Shown here piece after piece: positions 1 to 5,145 of a stretch of DNA of 5,480 bases (positions are counted from its first letter, which is position 1; the number at the start of each line of letters is the position of its first letter). Source of the stretch: Planctomicrobium sp. (GTDB taxonomy: Bacteria > Planctomycetota > Planctomycetia > Planctomycetales > Planctomycetaceae); contig JAJDEL010000623.1 in NCBI GenBank assembly GCA_029259835.1, positions 1 through 5,480 of the forward strand, read 5' to 3'. A program made the translations under genes and the position numbers. The notes under the pieces are model-generated. The model was not told where the DNA came from. It was given only the letters and a program-made list of their open reading frames with translations, and ran no database searches.

Positions 1-2173
1 TGCGAAGTACCTGAATAACTATCTCACGAACAACTTGGTCGCGGTTCTGGGCATTGAGGTTCTGGATTATCCGCCAAATGGGAACATCACCCGTCTCTTT
101 TCGGTTGAAAGCGTAGAGGTCATTGTCCAGGTCTTTGGCTGCCGGGTCGATTGGAACCAGGTGTGAGAACCCTTCACGGCTGAATTCACAAAACTGCTCG
201 CTCGTCATGAGCATCAACAGCAGCTGCATCGGCAGCAGCTTCTCTTTCTTCGGCAGTCGTTCAACAGCCAGGGCGATCTGCTCGCAAACCCACTTCGAGC
301 GGTGCTGATTCAAGAGATAATCAGGGATCTTGGCAGCCGCGACCTTTTGGCTTTCTGACTTCTTGTTCTGTGTCGCCTGTTTCTTTTTCTGCCTCGCCTT
401 CGCGGCCTTGGCGAGTTCGTTGTACAGCTTCACGTTGAATGCTCGTTGGCCTCGAGTTCTCTGTACGATATCGAGTGCCTCGCGATTCTTCTCGGTCACC
501 TTGAATGGACACTGCCAGGAGACGAGCGACTTCGAGGATTTCTCGATCGCATTCTCAATCCACTTTTCGAATTGAGCAGTCGAGATCCCGTCTCTCTGGA
601 ACTCAGCGGGCATCTGCTTCCACTGATTCACTTGATCCATAGTCTTCGCCAAGACATTCTCCCGATCTCGCCAGGGACCGAGGAGCCTCGCCATCGTTGG
701 CGTGATCACTTGCGTGGTCAACAGGTCCTGCCAGGCCTGGGGAAGTTTGAGGATCGCCAGGCTTTCCGCCAGCTTCGCTTGCGAAAGATTCAAGCGTTTC
801 GCCAGGGCGCGTTGTGTAAAGTTGCAGCGATCGAGGAGTTGCTGACGCCAGTGGGCTTCCTCCACCGGTGTGAGATCCTCACGCTGCAGGTTGGCAACGC
901 CACGGAGCTCGATCGCTTCTGCTTCTTCGATGTCCTTGAGGATGATGTTGACCTGCTTCAGTTTCGCCTGCTTCGCCGCACGATAGCGACGCTCTCCATC
1001 GATGATCTCCATCCGTCCATCGTGGTTGAGCCAGCACAAGACTGGCTGCTGTTGCCCATGCTTTTTCAATGACTCGGCCAGGCTCTTCAGAGCTGCATCT
1101 TCGAAGTGTTGCCGAGGGTTGTCAGGAGAAGGCAGAACGCTATCGATTGGGACCGAGACAAACGTGTCGTATTCAACCCGTTCATCATCCCTCAAATCCA
1201 TTTCCCCGTTGAGTTCAGAGTTCTTGATCGAATTATTCTTCGCTTTTCGAGCTCCTTTGATCTCCGCGGCCACTTCGACGATCGACATACCCTCCTCAAA
1301 CCAGTCGAGCAGTTGAGCGTCCGTAAACTCTCCAATATCACAATTTTGCGATAGCACCGCTTTCCAATTGTTGAATGTCTCCGAAATGCCGGCTTGCGAC
1401 TCTTTGGCAGCTGCCTCCTCTTGAGTTTCTGGAACCTTCCCTTCTTCGGCGTTTTGCTGATCAGTGAACCATGTGTCGCAGCGATCAAGGCAATTCTGCG
1501 CAACTTTGCTGCGGCCACTCTTTTTCTTTTGATTCGCGAAGAACTGTTTCGCCTCCTCAATCGCAGCAGCGATTGCACCTTCAATTGTTTCCTCGACGGC
1601 CTTGCTATCGATAGAGATCGGGCCGCTGCTCCCGGCATCCTTTAGCTGGAAATCATGCCCACAGTAGAAACGCCCTTTTCGAACTTCCGCAATTGAAAAT
1701 TCAATCCTTGCATCCCAGGACTTGATAGTACTTATCCGGAACGTCTTTTCGCCAGCAGTGACGACGCCATGTTCATTGATTTTGATCCCCTTGAGGAGCC
1801 CGACTTTTCGTGGGACTTTCTTTGTTGTTCGTCGAGGTTTGGATTGAGTCACAGTCATGATGTTTGTTCCAGGAGTAAGAAGTTGAGTTGAGAGTCGATT
1901 GTGTTCGTCGTATTCAAGTTCGAGCTCGTGATCGAAGGTGGCGACCGCGGCCGCAACCCGTTCCGAGAATTCCGCTCGTTGTCGAACCCACAGAACCGAG
2001 TCCCCATGAGCTTCGCGGTCTTGTGATTTCTGCAATTGCTTGAGCGCTCCATACGCTGCCTGCCATGTCTCAAACGATTCACCGCACAAATCACGAGCCG
2101 CAACCAGGCAATCGATCTGAGCATCAACAACGCCTGCACAACAGTCCGCATCCAGCTTCCAAAACGAGAACAT
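1..2173 (-). CDS. ParB/Spo0J-family DNA-binding protein with long N-terminal extension, 3' end outside the window
   Basis: One reading frame is open from ATG 2173 to the left edge, giving 724 visible codons. ParB proteins bind centromere DNA and act as CTP-dependent clamps; relatives regulate transcription or nuclease action. The core starts near residue 341 (VPIDSVLPSPDNPRQHF). It has GERRYRAA at 393-400 (the CTP-binding arginine motif), NLQREDLTPVEEA from 428, and a helix-turn-helix at about 452-475 (FTQRALAKRLNLSQAKLAES). A Lys/Gln-rich linker (about 588-615) and a helical C-terminal region follow. Before the core are a 105-residue helical segment and a basic MTVTQSKPRRTTKK stretch from M106. 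A small alpha/beta region (about 155-210) and a Glu/Gln-rich linker (236-262) come next. M106 (ATG 1858) is a possible separate start, which would make the first 105 codons a leader domain or a fused gene. The length is well above the roughly 300 residues of classical ParB. No ParA is visible. Confidence 0.9.
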   Translation of the reverse strand, partial: MFSFWKLDADCCAGVVDAQIDCLVAARDLCGESFETWQAAYGALKQLQKSQDREAHGDSVLWVRQRAEFSERVAAAVATFDHELELEYDEHNRLSTQLLTPGTNIMTVTQSKPRRTTKKVPRKVGLLKGIKINEHGVVTAGEKTFRISTIKSWDARIEFSIAEVRKGRFYCGHDFQLKDAGSSGPISIDSKAVEETIEGAIAAAIEEAKQFFANQKKKSGRSKVAQNCLDRCDTWFTDQQNAEEGKVPETQEEAAAKESQAGISETFNNWKAVLSQNCDIGEFTDAQLLDWFEEGMSIVEVAAEIKGARKAKNNSIKNSELNGEMDLRDDERVEYDTFVSVPIDSVLPSPDNPRQHFEDAALKSLAESLKKHGQQQPVLCWLNHDGRMEIIDGERRYRAAKQAKLKQVNIILKDIEEAEAIELRGVANLQREDLTPVEEAHWRQQLLDRCNFTQRALAKRLNLSQAKLAESLAILKLPQAWQDLLTTQVITPTMARLLGPWRDRENVLAKTMDQVNQWKQMPAEFQRDGISTAQFEKWIENAIEKSSKSLVSWQCPFKVTEKNREALDIVQRTRGQRAFNVKLYNELAKAAKARQKKKQATQNKKSESQKVAAAKIPDYLLNQHRSKWVCEQIALAVERLPKKEKLLPMQLLLMLMTSEQFCEFSREGFSHLVPIDPAAKDLDNDLYAFNRKETGDVPIWRIIQNLNAQNRDQVVREIVIQVLR

Positions 2174-2174
2174 T

Positions 2175-2612
2175 TCAAGAGACCTCTCCTGAAGTTATTT
2201 GGAATTGCTTGTTCGCTCGATCATTCAGTTCGCTAAAGTCCGGAAGCTCAAGTTCCTGAAGCTGCTCAAGAATGTCGTGTTCCGCTTGGTTAAGCAGCTG
2301 GACAAAGAACCTCGTGTCGCGATTAAACGGTTTGATCTCCGAGCATTGAGGGACCATCCAGAATGGATCCTCTCGCGTGATTGCAGCTTGCAACACCGCC
2401 AGCATGAGCTTGTAGCCAATGATGATCGTCCTGTGATCATCGCCGCAGCACCAATCAAGCTCAACAGAGAGTTTGTTTTTGACCCACCCGCCGCGTACTC
2501 GCCAGCCGAACAGAACTCGATACAAACCAACATGGATCCGACCGTCGACACTCACAGAGCGGCAGATCAAATTCTCATCGTCCTCAGCATCGCGCCAGTA
2601 ATTGTTGTGCAT
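2175..2612 (-). CDS. Hypothetical protein, 145 aa
   Basis: No function can be assigned. The protein starts MHNNYWRDAEDDENLICRS behind a GAAAGAGA purine stretch. Residues about 18-70 look like a beta-rich region (GLYRVLFGWRVRGGWV, SVELDWCCGDDHRTIIIGYKLML), then PFWMVPQCSEIKPF and a C-terminal acidic helix (LLNQAEHDILEQLQELELPDF). The Cys pair in DWCCGDD and a single later Cys do not form a clear metal site. The V-L-F-G-W-R-V-R and DWC-GDD elements give the impression of a conserved family of small planctomycete proteins, but I cannot confirm this. It ends with TGA one base before the ATG of the ParB-like gene. The ribosome binding site of that gene lies inside this gene's last codons, so the two are probably translated together. 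Confidence 0.7.
   Translation of the reverse strand: MHNNYWRDAEDDENLICRSVSVDGRIHVGLYRVLFGWRVRGGWVKNKLSVELDWCCGDDHRTIIIGYKLMLAVLQAAITREDPFWMVPQCSEIKPFNRDTRFFVQLLNQAEHDILEQLQELELPDFSELNDRANKQFQITSGEVS
2182..2189 (-). promoter_or_regulatory. Ribosome binding site for the ParB-like reading frame
   Basis: GGAGAGGT on the minus strand, inside the last codons of the 145-aa gene, ends 8 bases before ATG 2173. It supports translation starting at 2173, upstream of the second candidate start at 1858, whose leader (TGGAACAAACATC) is weaker. Confidence 0.6.
2289..2303 (+). repeat. Isolated copy resembling the palindromic repeat
   Basis: GTTAAGCAGCTGGAC matches 13 of 15 bases of the array palindrome (orientation is arbitrary for a near-palindrome). 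It lies in the 145-aa gene, about 1.5 kb from the array. One intact half-site, CAGCTGGAC, is kept. It could be an outlying binding site or a chance match. Confidence 0.25.
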
Positions 2613-2630
2613 CTCAGTCTCTTTCGTGGT

Positions 2631-2807
2631 TCATTGAATTCGCAAAATTGTGCATTGATTCAACCAGATCTTTTCTGTCAGACGAGCCAGATTGAGGTCG
2701 AGCGTTTCGCTGTCGGGAGGATTTCTTTTGACCTCAATTCGTAGCTTCATCACCTCCTCGTGAATCGCGTTGTAAAGCTCTTGCCGTCGCTTTTCACTAA
2801 TTTGCAT
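2631..2807 (-). CDS. Small charged helical protein, 58 aa
   Basis: The protein is not recognised. It starts MQISEKRRQELYNAIHEEVM and is predicted to be mostly helical: one long charged helix to about residue 28, a PPDSET turn, then a second helix (LDLNLARLTEKIWL). The start at 2807 follows an AGGAAAG ribosome binding site (2814-2820) with a good spacing of 6 bases. The frame is open further upstream, but it overlaps the preceding gene and has no ribosome binding site there. It lies 17 bp after that gene and 18 bp before the next one. A small two-helix protein of this kind could be an antirepressor, a host-interaction factor or a subunit; nothing selects among these. Confidence 0.7.
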   Translation of the reverse strand: MQISEKRRQELYNAIHEEVMKLRIEVKRNPPDSETLDLNLARLTEKIWLNQCTILRIQ

Positions 2808-2813
2808 TGTGTT

Positions 2814-2820
2814 CTTTCCT
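2814..2820 (-). promoter_or_regulatory. Ribosome binding site of the 58-aa gene
   Basis: AGGAAAG on the minus strand lies 6 bases before ATG 2807. It decides the start of this short gene, whose frame is open well upstream. Confidence 0.65.
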
Positions 2821-2824
2821 GTGA

Positions 2825-3256
2825 TTATTCCGGTGCGGGGAGCGCTGTCAGCTGAGGGAAAGTTCCGATCAATTCTGGCGAACCTGCTTCGCTTGCAGTT
2901 CGGCCGTCTGGCAACAACAGGAACTGAAAGAACGCATGACGAGCTCCGAACACCTTGACAGTCATGCAACGAGACTTGATGTCGTGATACAGGAACGACG
3001 CAGCTTGACGCCGAGCAGCTTGTTCATCTTTCGGTTTTCGGACTCGCAGCACAGGCCAGACAACCTTGAACACATCTTCACTGAGTTCAAATTGCAGCAT
3101 GTAGGCTTCCTGTGAATCTGTCATCCCGTACGCACGGGCCAGGATCCGGCCACCGACATCTTGAATTTGTTTGACCGCCATATCGACGATCGCATCAGGA
3201 GCTTTCGAACCTGTTTTCCAGTAGTTCACATCCTCACCAAAAGGAAGTTTCTTCAT
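2825..3256 (-). CDS. Conserved-looking hypothetical phage/mobile element protein, 143 aa
   Basis: No named function is recognised. The protein starts MKKLPFGEDVNYWKTG. It has a helix and strand stretch IVDMAVKQIQDVGGRILARAYGM (residues 23-45) and a YMLQFELSEDVFKVVWPVL strand pair (52-70). A charged segment (KPKDEQAARRQAASFLYHDIK) follows, then hydrophobic strands GARHAFFQFLLLPDGRT (104-120). The mixed alpha/beta pattern suggests one compact soluble domain, with no membrane segment or metal site. I have a general impression of similar proteins in phage replication and recombination regions, but cannot name a family. Start ATG 3256 is chosen because it overlaps the stop of the preceding gene (TGATG). 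An in-frame ATG at 3292 would overlap that gene by 37 bp and adds a basic stretch that is probably not coding. Confidence 0.7.
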   Translation of the reverse strand: MKKLPFGEDVNYWKTGSKAPDAIVDMAVKQIQDVGGRILARAYGMTDSQEAYMLQFELSEDVFKVVWPVLRVRKPKDEQAARRQAASFLYHDIKSRCMTVKVFGARHAFFQFLLLPDGRTASEAGSPELIGTFPQLTALPAPE

Positions 3257-3435
3257 CACTTGCTTGCCTCGCCTTGTTCTCGGTTCCAGCACGTTGGTCC
3301 GAAACCGCGTTCAATCGATTTCAATCCCCTGAGCCAGCGATTGCAGCGCTGGCAAAACACAACCGGAGGTCCTCCAGTCAACGACATCTGCCCTGCAATC
3401 GGTTTCGTTCGAGGTCGATCGGAAATCGTCTTCAT
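3256..3435 (-). CDS. Small zinc-finger-like protein, DUF6011-like, 59 aa
   Basis: The core is VFCQRCNRWL (C28, C31) followed by S40-I-E-R-G-F-G-P-T-C49-W. The pattern C-x2-C-x(n)-L-x(n)-S-x3-G-x-G-P-x-C is what I know from DUF6011, a small zinc-binding domain common in phages and mobile elements, with no established function. Only three cysteines are present, so the fourth metal ligand, if any, is not obvious. The start ATG at 3435 overlaps the TGA of the initiator-like gene (ATGA), and the protein's own TGA overlaps the next ATG (TGATG). Translational coupling with both neighbours is therefore likely. The frame stays open far upstream, but that extension is Arg/Ser-rich, overlaps the initiator gene and is not credible coding sequence. 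Confidence 0.75.
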   Translation of the reverse strand: MKTISDRPRTKPIAGQMSLTGGPPVVFCQRCNRWLRGLKSIERGFGPTCWNREQGEASK

Positions 3436-4418
3436 TGCCCCACCGCCTCGGCTTTCTCTGGGTGAGCTGCTTTGACTGGTATCATTCGATTGCAGTCGCT
3501 GCATTGCACGCCGGAGGAATGTGCGAAGTGTGGTGGCCGGCCTCCGCAATGAGGACATTCTTCCTGTGCTTCGACGGGTGGGGTTCGCGTCGTCGCTGTC
3601 GATCGCTGTGGCTTGACTGGAGGCCACTTTCCTTGCTCAACCGGCAAACCAGGGGAGCATGCTTTCACTCGCAACGTGAGAGCGCCCACGCCCCAGCCAT
3701 GTTCTTCGTGGTGGGCTTCCCAGTAATCGATGACGGCGTGAATTTCATCGGTCGAACATCCTCGGCTTAGCGAAATCTCGACAACATCCGAGCAGTACCG
3801 GACGCCGAGATCTGCCAACCTTCTGATCAAAAAATCCTCCCCACCTCCCCTCCCACCTGAGCCAGTCCAGCTGCTGGACCTTGAGCGGGTTGGTGGGCGG
3901 GTGGGAGCGTGTTGCGCGTGTAATATAGTGTCCGTCCAGGTGCTGGACGCTCCGTCCACCTGCTGGACGGATTCATCCAGCTGCTGGACGGAGGCGTCCG
4001 CCTCCTGGATAGGATCCATCTCCTGGACAGGTCTCAAACGGGGTTTGGAGTCCGTTTTGAGTTGGGTTTTCAAGATGGTTGTGGTTCCTTCTTGAACTGC
4101 CTCATCGAGATTGGACCTAACGATTCTCCATCTCTTCCGAGTCGTATTTCCCTGCAAGTCTTCAACGCTGATGAGGCCAGCTGATTGCATGAGACTGATT
4201 CGGCCATGGAAGGTTGAACGCTTGATCTCCGTGACAAGACGGACCTCTTCAATCGTCTTGTCGATATAACTCCAATTCGTTCCGAGCATGTTGTCCAGCA
4301 CGAAGAGAATCAGACGTGCATATGGATCGCCTAAACGTATGTCCTTGATCGTGTTGAGCTCGCGGCCACGGCGAGAGTAATCAATCCCCGCTTGCCGCTC
4401 TTCTGACTTCCTGGGCAT
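3432..4418 (-). CDS. Winged-helix replication initiator-like protein (lambda O-like organisation)
   Basis: The protein has 328 residues. Residues about 30-100 form a likely winged helix-turn-helix (DPYARLILFVLDNMLG, then IEEVRLVTEIKRSTFHGRIS, then a GLISVED wing and KRWRIV). This is the pattern of phage and plasmid replication proteins that bind DNA through an N-terminal domain. A low-complexity linker (about 125-195) contains VQEMD, IQEAD, VQQLD and VQQVD units and a Gly-rich run. A second compact helical domain spans about 195-255 (FLIRRLADLGVRY, then AVIDYWEAHHEEHGWG). The C-terminus has a zinc ribbon: C288-P-H-C291 and C306-S-D-C309. The linker DNA is an array of palindromic repeats, as expected of an origin inside an initiator gene. 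It starts at ATG 4418 behind AAGGGGA and overlaps the next gene by ATGA. The initiator role is inferred from fold pattern and repeats; a transcriptional regulator is the main alternative. Confidence 0.75.
   Translation of the reverse strand: MPRKSEERQAGIDYSRRGRELNTIKDIRLGDPYARLILFVLDNMLGTNWSYIDKTIEEVRLVTEIKRSTFHGRISLMQSAGLISVEDLQGNTTRKRWRIVRSNLDEAVQEGTTTILKTQLKTDSKPRLRPVQEMDPIQEADASVQQLDESVQQVDGASSTWTDTILHAQHAPTRPPTRSRSSSWTGSGGRGGGEDFLIRRLADLGVRYCSDVVEISLSRGCSTDEIHAVIDYWEAHHEEHGWGVGALTLRVKACSPGLPVEQGKWPPVKPQRSTATTRTPPVEAQEECPHCGGRPPHFAHSSGVQCSDCNRMIPVKAAHPEKAEAVGQ
3836..3857 (-). other. G-rich tract beside a T-run, next to the palindrome array
   Basis: On the minus strand this is an uninterrupted purine-rich stretch, GGTGGGAGGGGAGG continuing with TGGGGAGG. 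It has several runs of two to four guanines and could fold as a G-quadruplex. It is followed at once by ATTTTTTGATC (3825-3835). It encodes the Gly-rich linker of the initiator-like protein (about residues 187-194). Its place between the repeats and an A/T tract recalls the layout of replication origins, but the A/T tract is short. Confidence 0.35.
3865..4028. repeat. Array of six 15-bp near-palindromes (candidate iterons/origin)
   Basis: Six related 15-mers lie at 3865-3879, 3934-3948, 3954-3968, 3975-3989, 3996-4010 and 4014-4028. On the minus strand they read GTCCAGCAGCTGGAC, GTCCAGCACCTGGAC, GTCCAGCAGGTGGAC, GTCCAGCAGCTGGAT, ATCCAGGAGGCGGAC and GTCCAGGAGATGGAT. The first is a perfect palindrome apart from its central base. 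The five clustered copies are spaced 18, 21, 21 and 20 bp apart, close to two helical turns; the sixth lies 69 bp further on. The four at 3954-4028 are read as V/I-Q-x-x-D, while the two at 3865-3948 are read in another codon frame as S-S-x-W-T. Conservation across frames points to protein binding at the DNA level. By analogy to lambda O, this could be the replication origin; a ParB centromere is the alternative. Confidence 0.7.
4033..4061. repeat. Inverted repeat beside the palindrome array
   Basis: CTCAAACGG at 4033-4041 pairs with CCGTTTTGAG at 4052-4061, giving nine base pairs with one unpaired base around a 10-base loop. It starts five bases from the last palindrome of the array. It may be part of the same origin or a hairpin in the mRNA; it may also be chance. 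Confidence 0.35.
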
Positions 4419-4435
4419 TCCGTGTCCCCTTCGTG
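4419..4435 (-). promoter_or_regulatory. Leader of the initiator gene with CsrA-like site
   Basis: The 17 bases between csrA and the next ATG read CACGAAGGGGACACGGA on the minus strand. AAGGGGA serves as the ribosome binding site. ACACGGA, directly before the ATG, fits the ANGGA core and is one base from the CsrA consensus ACARGGA. This makes the initiator gene a plausible target of the CsrA encoded just upstream. It is sequence-based inference, and such short motifs also occur by chance. Confidence 0.4.
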
Positions 4436-4660
4436 CTAAGCGGCAACGGTTTCATTTCGTTGATGTTCGTCAACGCCTTGTTCTTGATCGGCAAGGATCT
4501 TTTGATAGATCTCTTCACGATGAATTTTGACAGATTGAGGCGCTTCGATTCCGAGCCGAACTTTGTCGCCTCGGAGGTCGATGGGCACCAACGAAACAAT
4601 GCGACCATCTCCCAGGTCAAGAATGGTCCGTTCGTTTGTGTGACGCGATAAAACGAGCAT
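4436..4660 (-). CDS. csrA: CsrA/RsmA-family RNA-binding translational regulator
   Basis: CsrA proteins are small homodimers that bind GGA motifs in mRNA leaders and usually block or sometimes aid translation. This 74-residue protein opens with MLVLSRHTNERTI, matching the first beta strand and the conserved Leu4 and Arg6 region. It continues with GDKVRLGIEAP (residues 31-41), equivalent to the GNQVRIGVNAP signature. It then has VKIHREEIYQKI (44-55), containing the family's second RNA-binding arginine (R48 here) and the C-terminal helix. The tail after residue 57 is longer than in the 61-residue E. coli protein, is acidic to polar, and is likely flexible. I chose ATG 4660 because an AAGGAGAG ribosome binding site lies 5 bases upstream; an in-frame TTG at 4663 is too close to it. 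The gene ends 17 bp before the initiator-like gene, so the two are probably on one transcript. Confidence 0.95.
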   Translation of the reverse strand: MLVLSRHTNERTILDLGDGRIVSLVPIDLRGDKVRLGIEAPQSVKIHREEIYQKILADQEQGVDEHQRNETVAA

Positions 4661-4680
4661 CAATGCTCTCCTTCTCCAAT
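4661..4680 (-). promoter_or_regulatory. Ribosome binding site of csrA with GGA motifs
   Basis: Read on the minus strand the leader is ATTGGAGAAGGAGAGCATTG, followed by ATG. AAGGAGAG is a strong Shine-Dalgarno sequence and fixes the start at 4660. Two GGA triplets sit here. One is in AAGGA, which fits the ANGGA core that CsrA proteins bind, and it overlaps the ribosome binding site. Autoregulation is known for CsrA in other bacteria; here it is inferred. Confidence 0.6.
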
Positions 4681-4705
4681 AGGGTTGAGGGGATAAAGGC
4701 GGAAC

Positions 4706-5071
4706 TCACTCAACGAGAGTGTGTTCCAACCGCCGTGGTTTGTGTTCGATCACACGCTGGTCGACCGACCGATCATGGTTCAGTTGACGCTTGCGTGCGC
4801 GTTCTTCGATCTCTTGAGCGAGCTTGTTCTTGCAGGCGATGTAAGCGTCGAAAAGCGTGTCGCCGGTTTCGTAAACAAATATCGACGGCCCACCATCCGG
4901 TGGGTCATACCAAGTGAGACTGCCTCCAAAGTATGTCGACTGTGATTTGGTACGGGACGTCTGACGATGCACAATATGTTTCGTTGCATCCGCCGTCATG
5001 TTGCCTTGAGCCAAAACTTGCAGCGCCTGCTGCAAGTCCAGAAGCGTGCGAAGTGTTTTCTTCTTTGCCAT
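4706..5071 (-). CDS. Hypothetical basic protein, 121 aa
   Basis: This protein is not recognised. It starts at ATG 5071 with a lysine-rich MAKKKTLRTLLDLQQALQVL helix and ends with TGA at 4706. The middle (about residues 38-70) is rich in Ser, Thr, Gly and aromatics (TYFGGSLTWYDPPDGGPSIF) and looks like a small beta region. The last 45 residues are a highly charged helix (KNKLAQEIEERARKRQ and following). There are no cysteine pairs, membrane segments or catalytic motifs. The start lacks a good Shine-Dalgarno sequence: the bases before ATG read CAGATCAAACCC. It lies 45 bp upstream of csrA on the same strand and is probably cotranscribed with it. The basic ends would suit a nucleic-acid partner, but nothing specific shows this. 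Confidence 0.65.
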   Translation of the reverse strand: MAKKKTLRTLLDLQQALQVLAQGNMTADATKHIVHRQTSRTKSQSTYFGGSLTWYDPPDGGPSIFVYETGDTLFDAYIACKNKLAQEIEERARKRQLNHDRSVDQRVIEHKPRRLEHTLVE

Positions 5072-5145
5072 GGGTTTGATCTGGTTCTGAGTGTTGAAGA
5101 AAGTTCCGATATGAATCGGCCGGTAATGACTTCACGCAATTACAC
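5072..5145 (-). other. Intergenic spacer with short inverted repeat
   Basis: This is the longest gap between genes. It contains a short inverted repeat, CCGAT at 5107-5111 against ATCGG at 5116-5120 with a 4-base loop. The stem is too short and lacks a following T-run, so I do not call it a terminator. I saw no convincing -35/-10 pair on the minus strand. If the downstream genes have a promoter of their own, this is the most likely place for it, but that is inference. Confidence 0.25.

Noticed and set aside
446..1072. 208-codon open frame on the plus strand
   Set aside because: It lies antisense to the ParB core (GERRYRAA, NLQREDLTP and helix-turn-helix are on the minus strand). Its product is Leu/Arg-rich without recognisable motifs, so it is a shadow frame.
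1192..1638. 148-codon minus-strand frame rich in Arg, Lys and Ser
   Set aside because: It overlaps the ParB-like protein in another frame; the composition is typical of an out-of-frame reading.
1855..2178. 107-codon minus-strand frame starting with TTG and ending at the ATGA near 1858
   Set aside because: It would give a neat ATGA overlap with a start at 1858, but its product is Arg/Ser/Asn-rich. The frame beginning at ATG 2173 has the better ribosome binding site and a far more protein-like sequence.
2199..2744. 181-codon open frame on the plus strand
   Set aside because: It is antisense to the 145-aa and 58-aa genes, crosses the boundary between them and has no ribosome binding site.
3436..3627. 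Upstream extension of the DUF6011-like frame
   Set aside because: The extension overlaps the initiator-like gene by 190 bp, is Arg/Ser-rich and lacks motifs; the ATGA overlap at 3435 is a better start.
3865..4028. CRISPR array
   Set aside because: Repeats are only 15 bp, imperfect, spaced by 3-6 bases and lie inside a coding region; there are no unique spacers of the usual length.
4661..4663. TTG as the csrA start codon
   Set aside because: It is only 2 bases from the end of the ribosome binding site, while ATG 4660 gives the canonical MLVLSR N-terminus.
5072..5145. Promoter or Rho-independent terminator in the largest gap
   Set aside because: The best -35-like TTGCGT has no good -10 partner, and the CCGAT/ATCGG stem is only 5 bp with no T-run.
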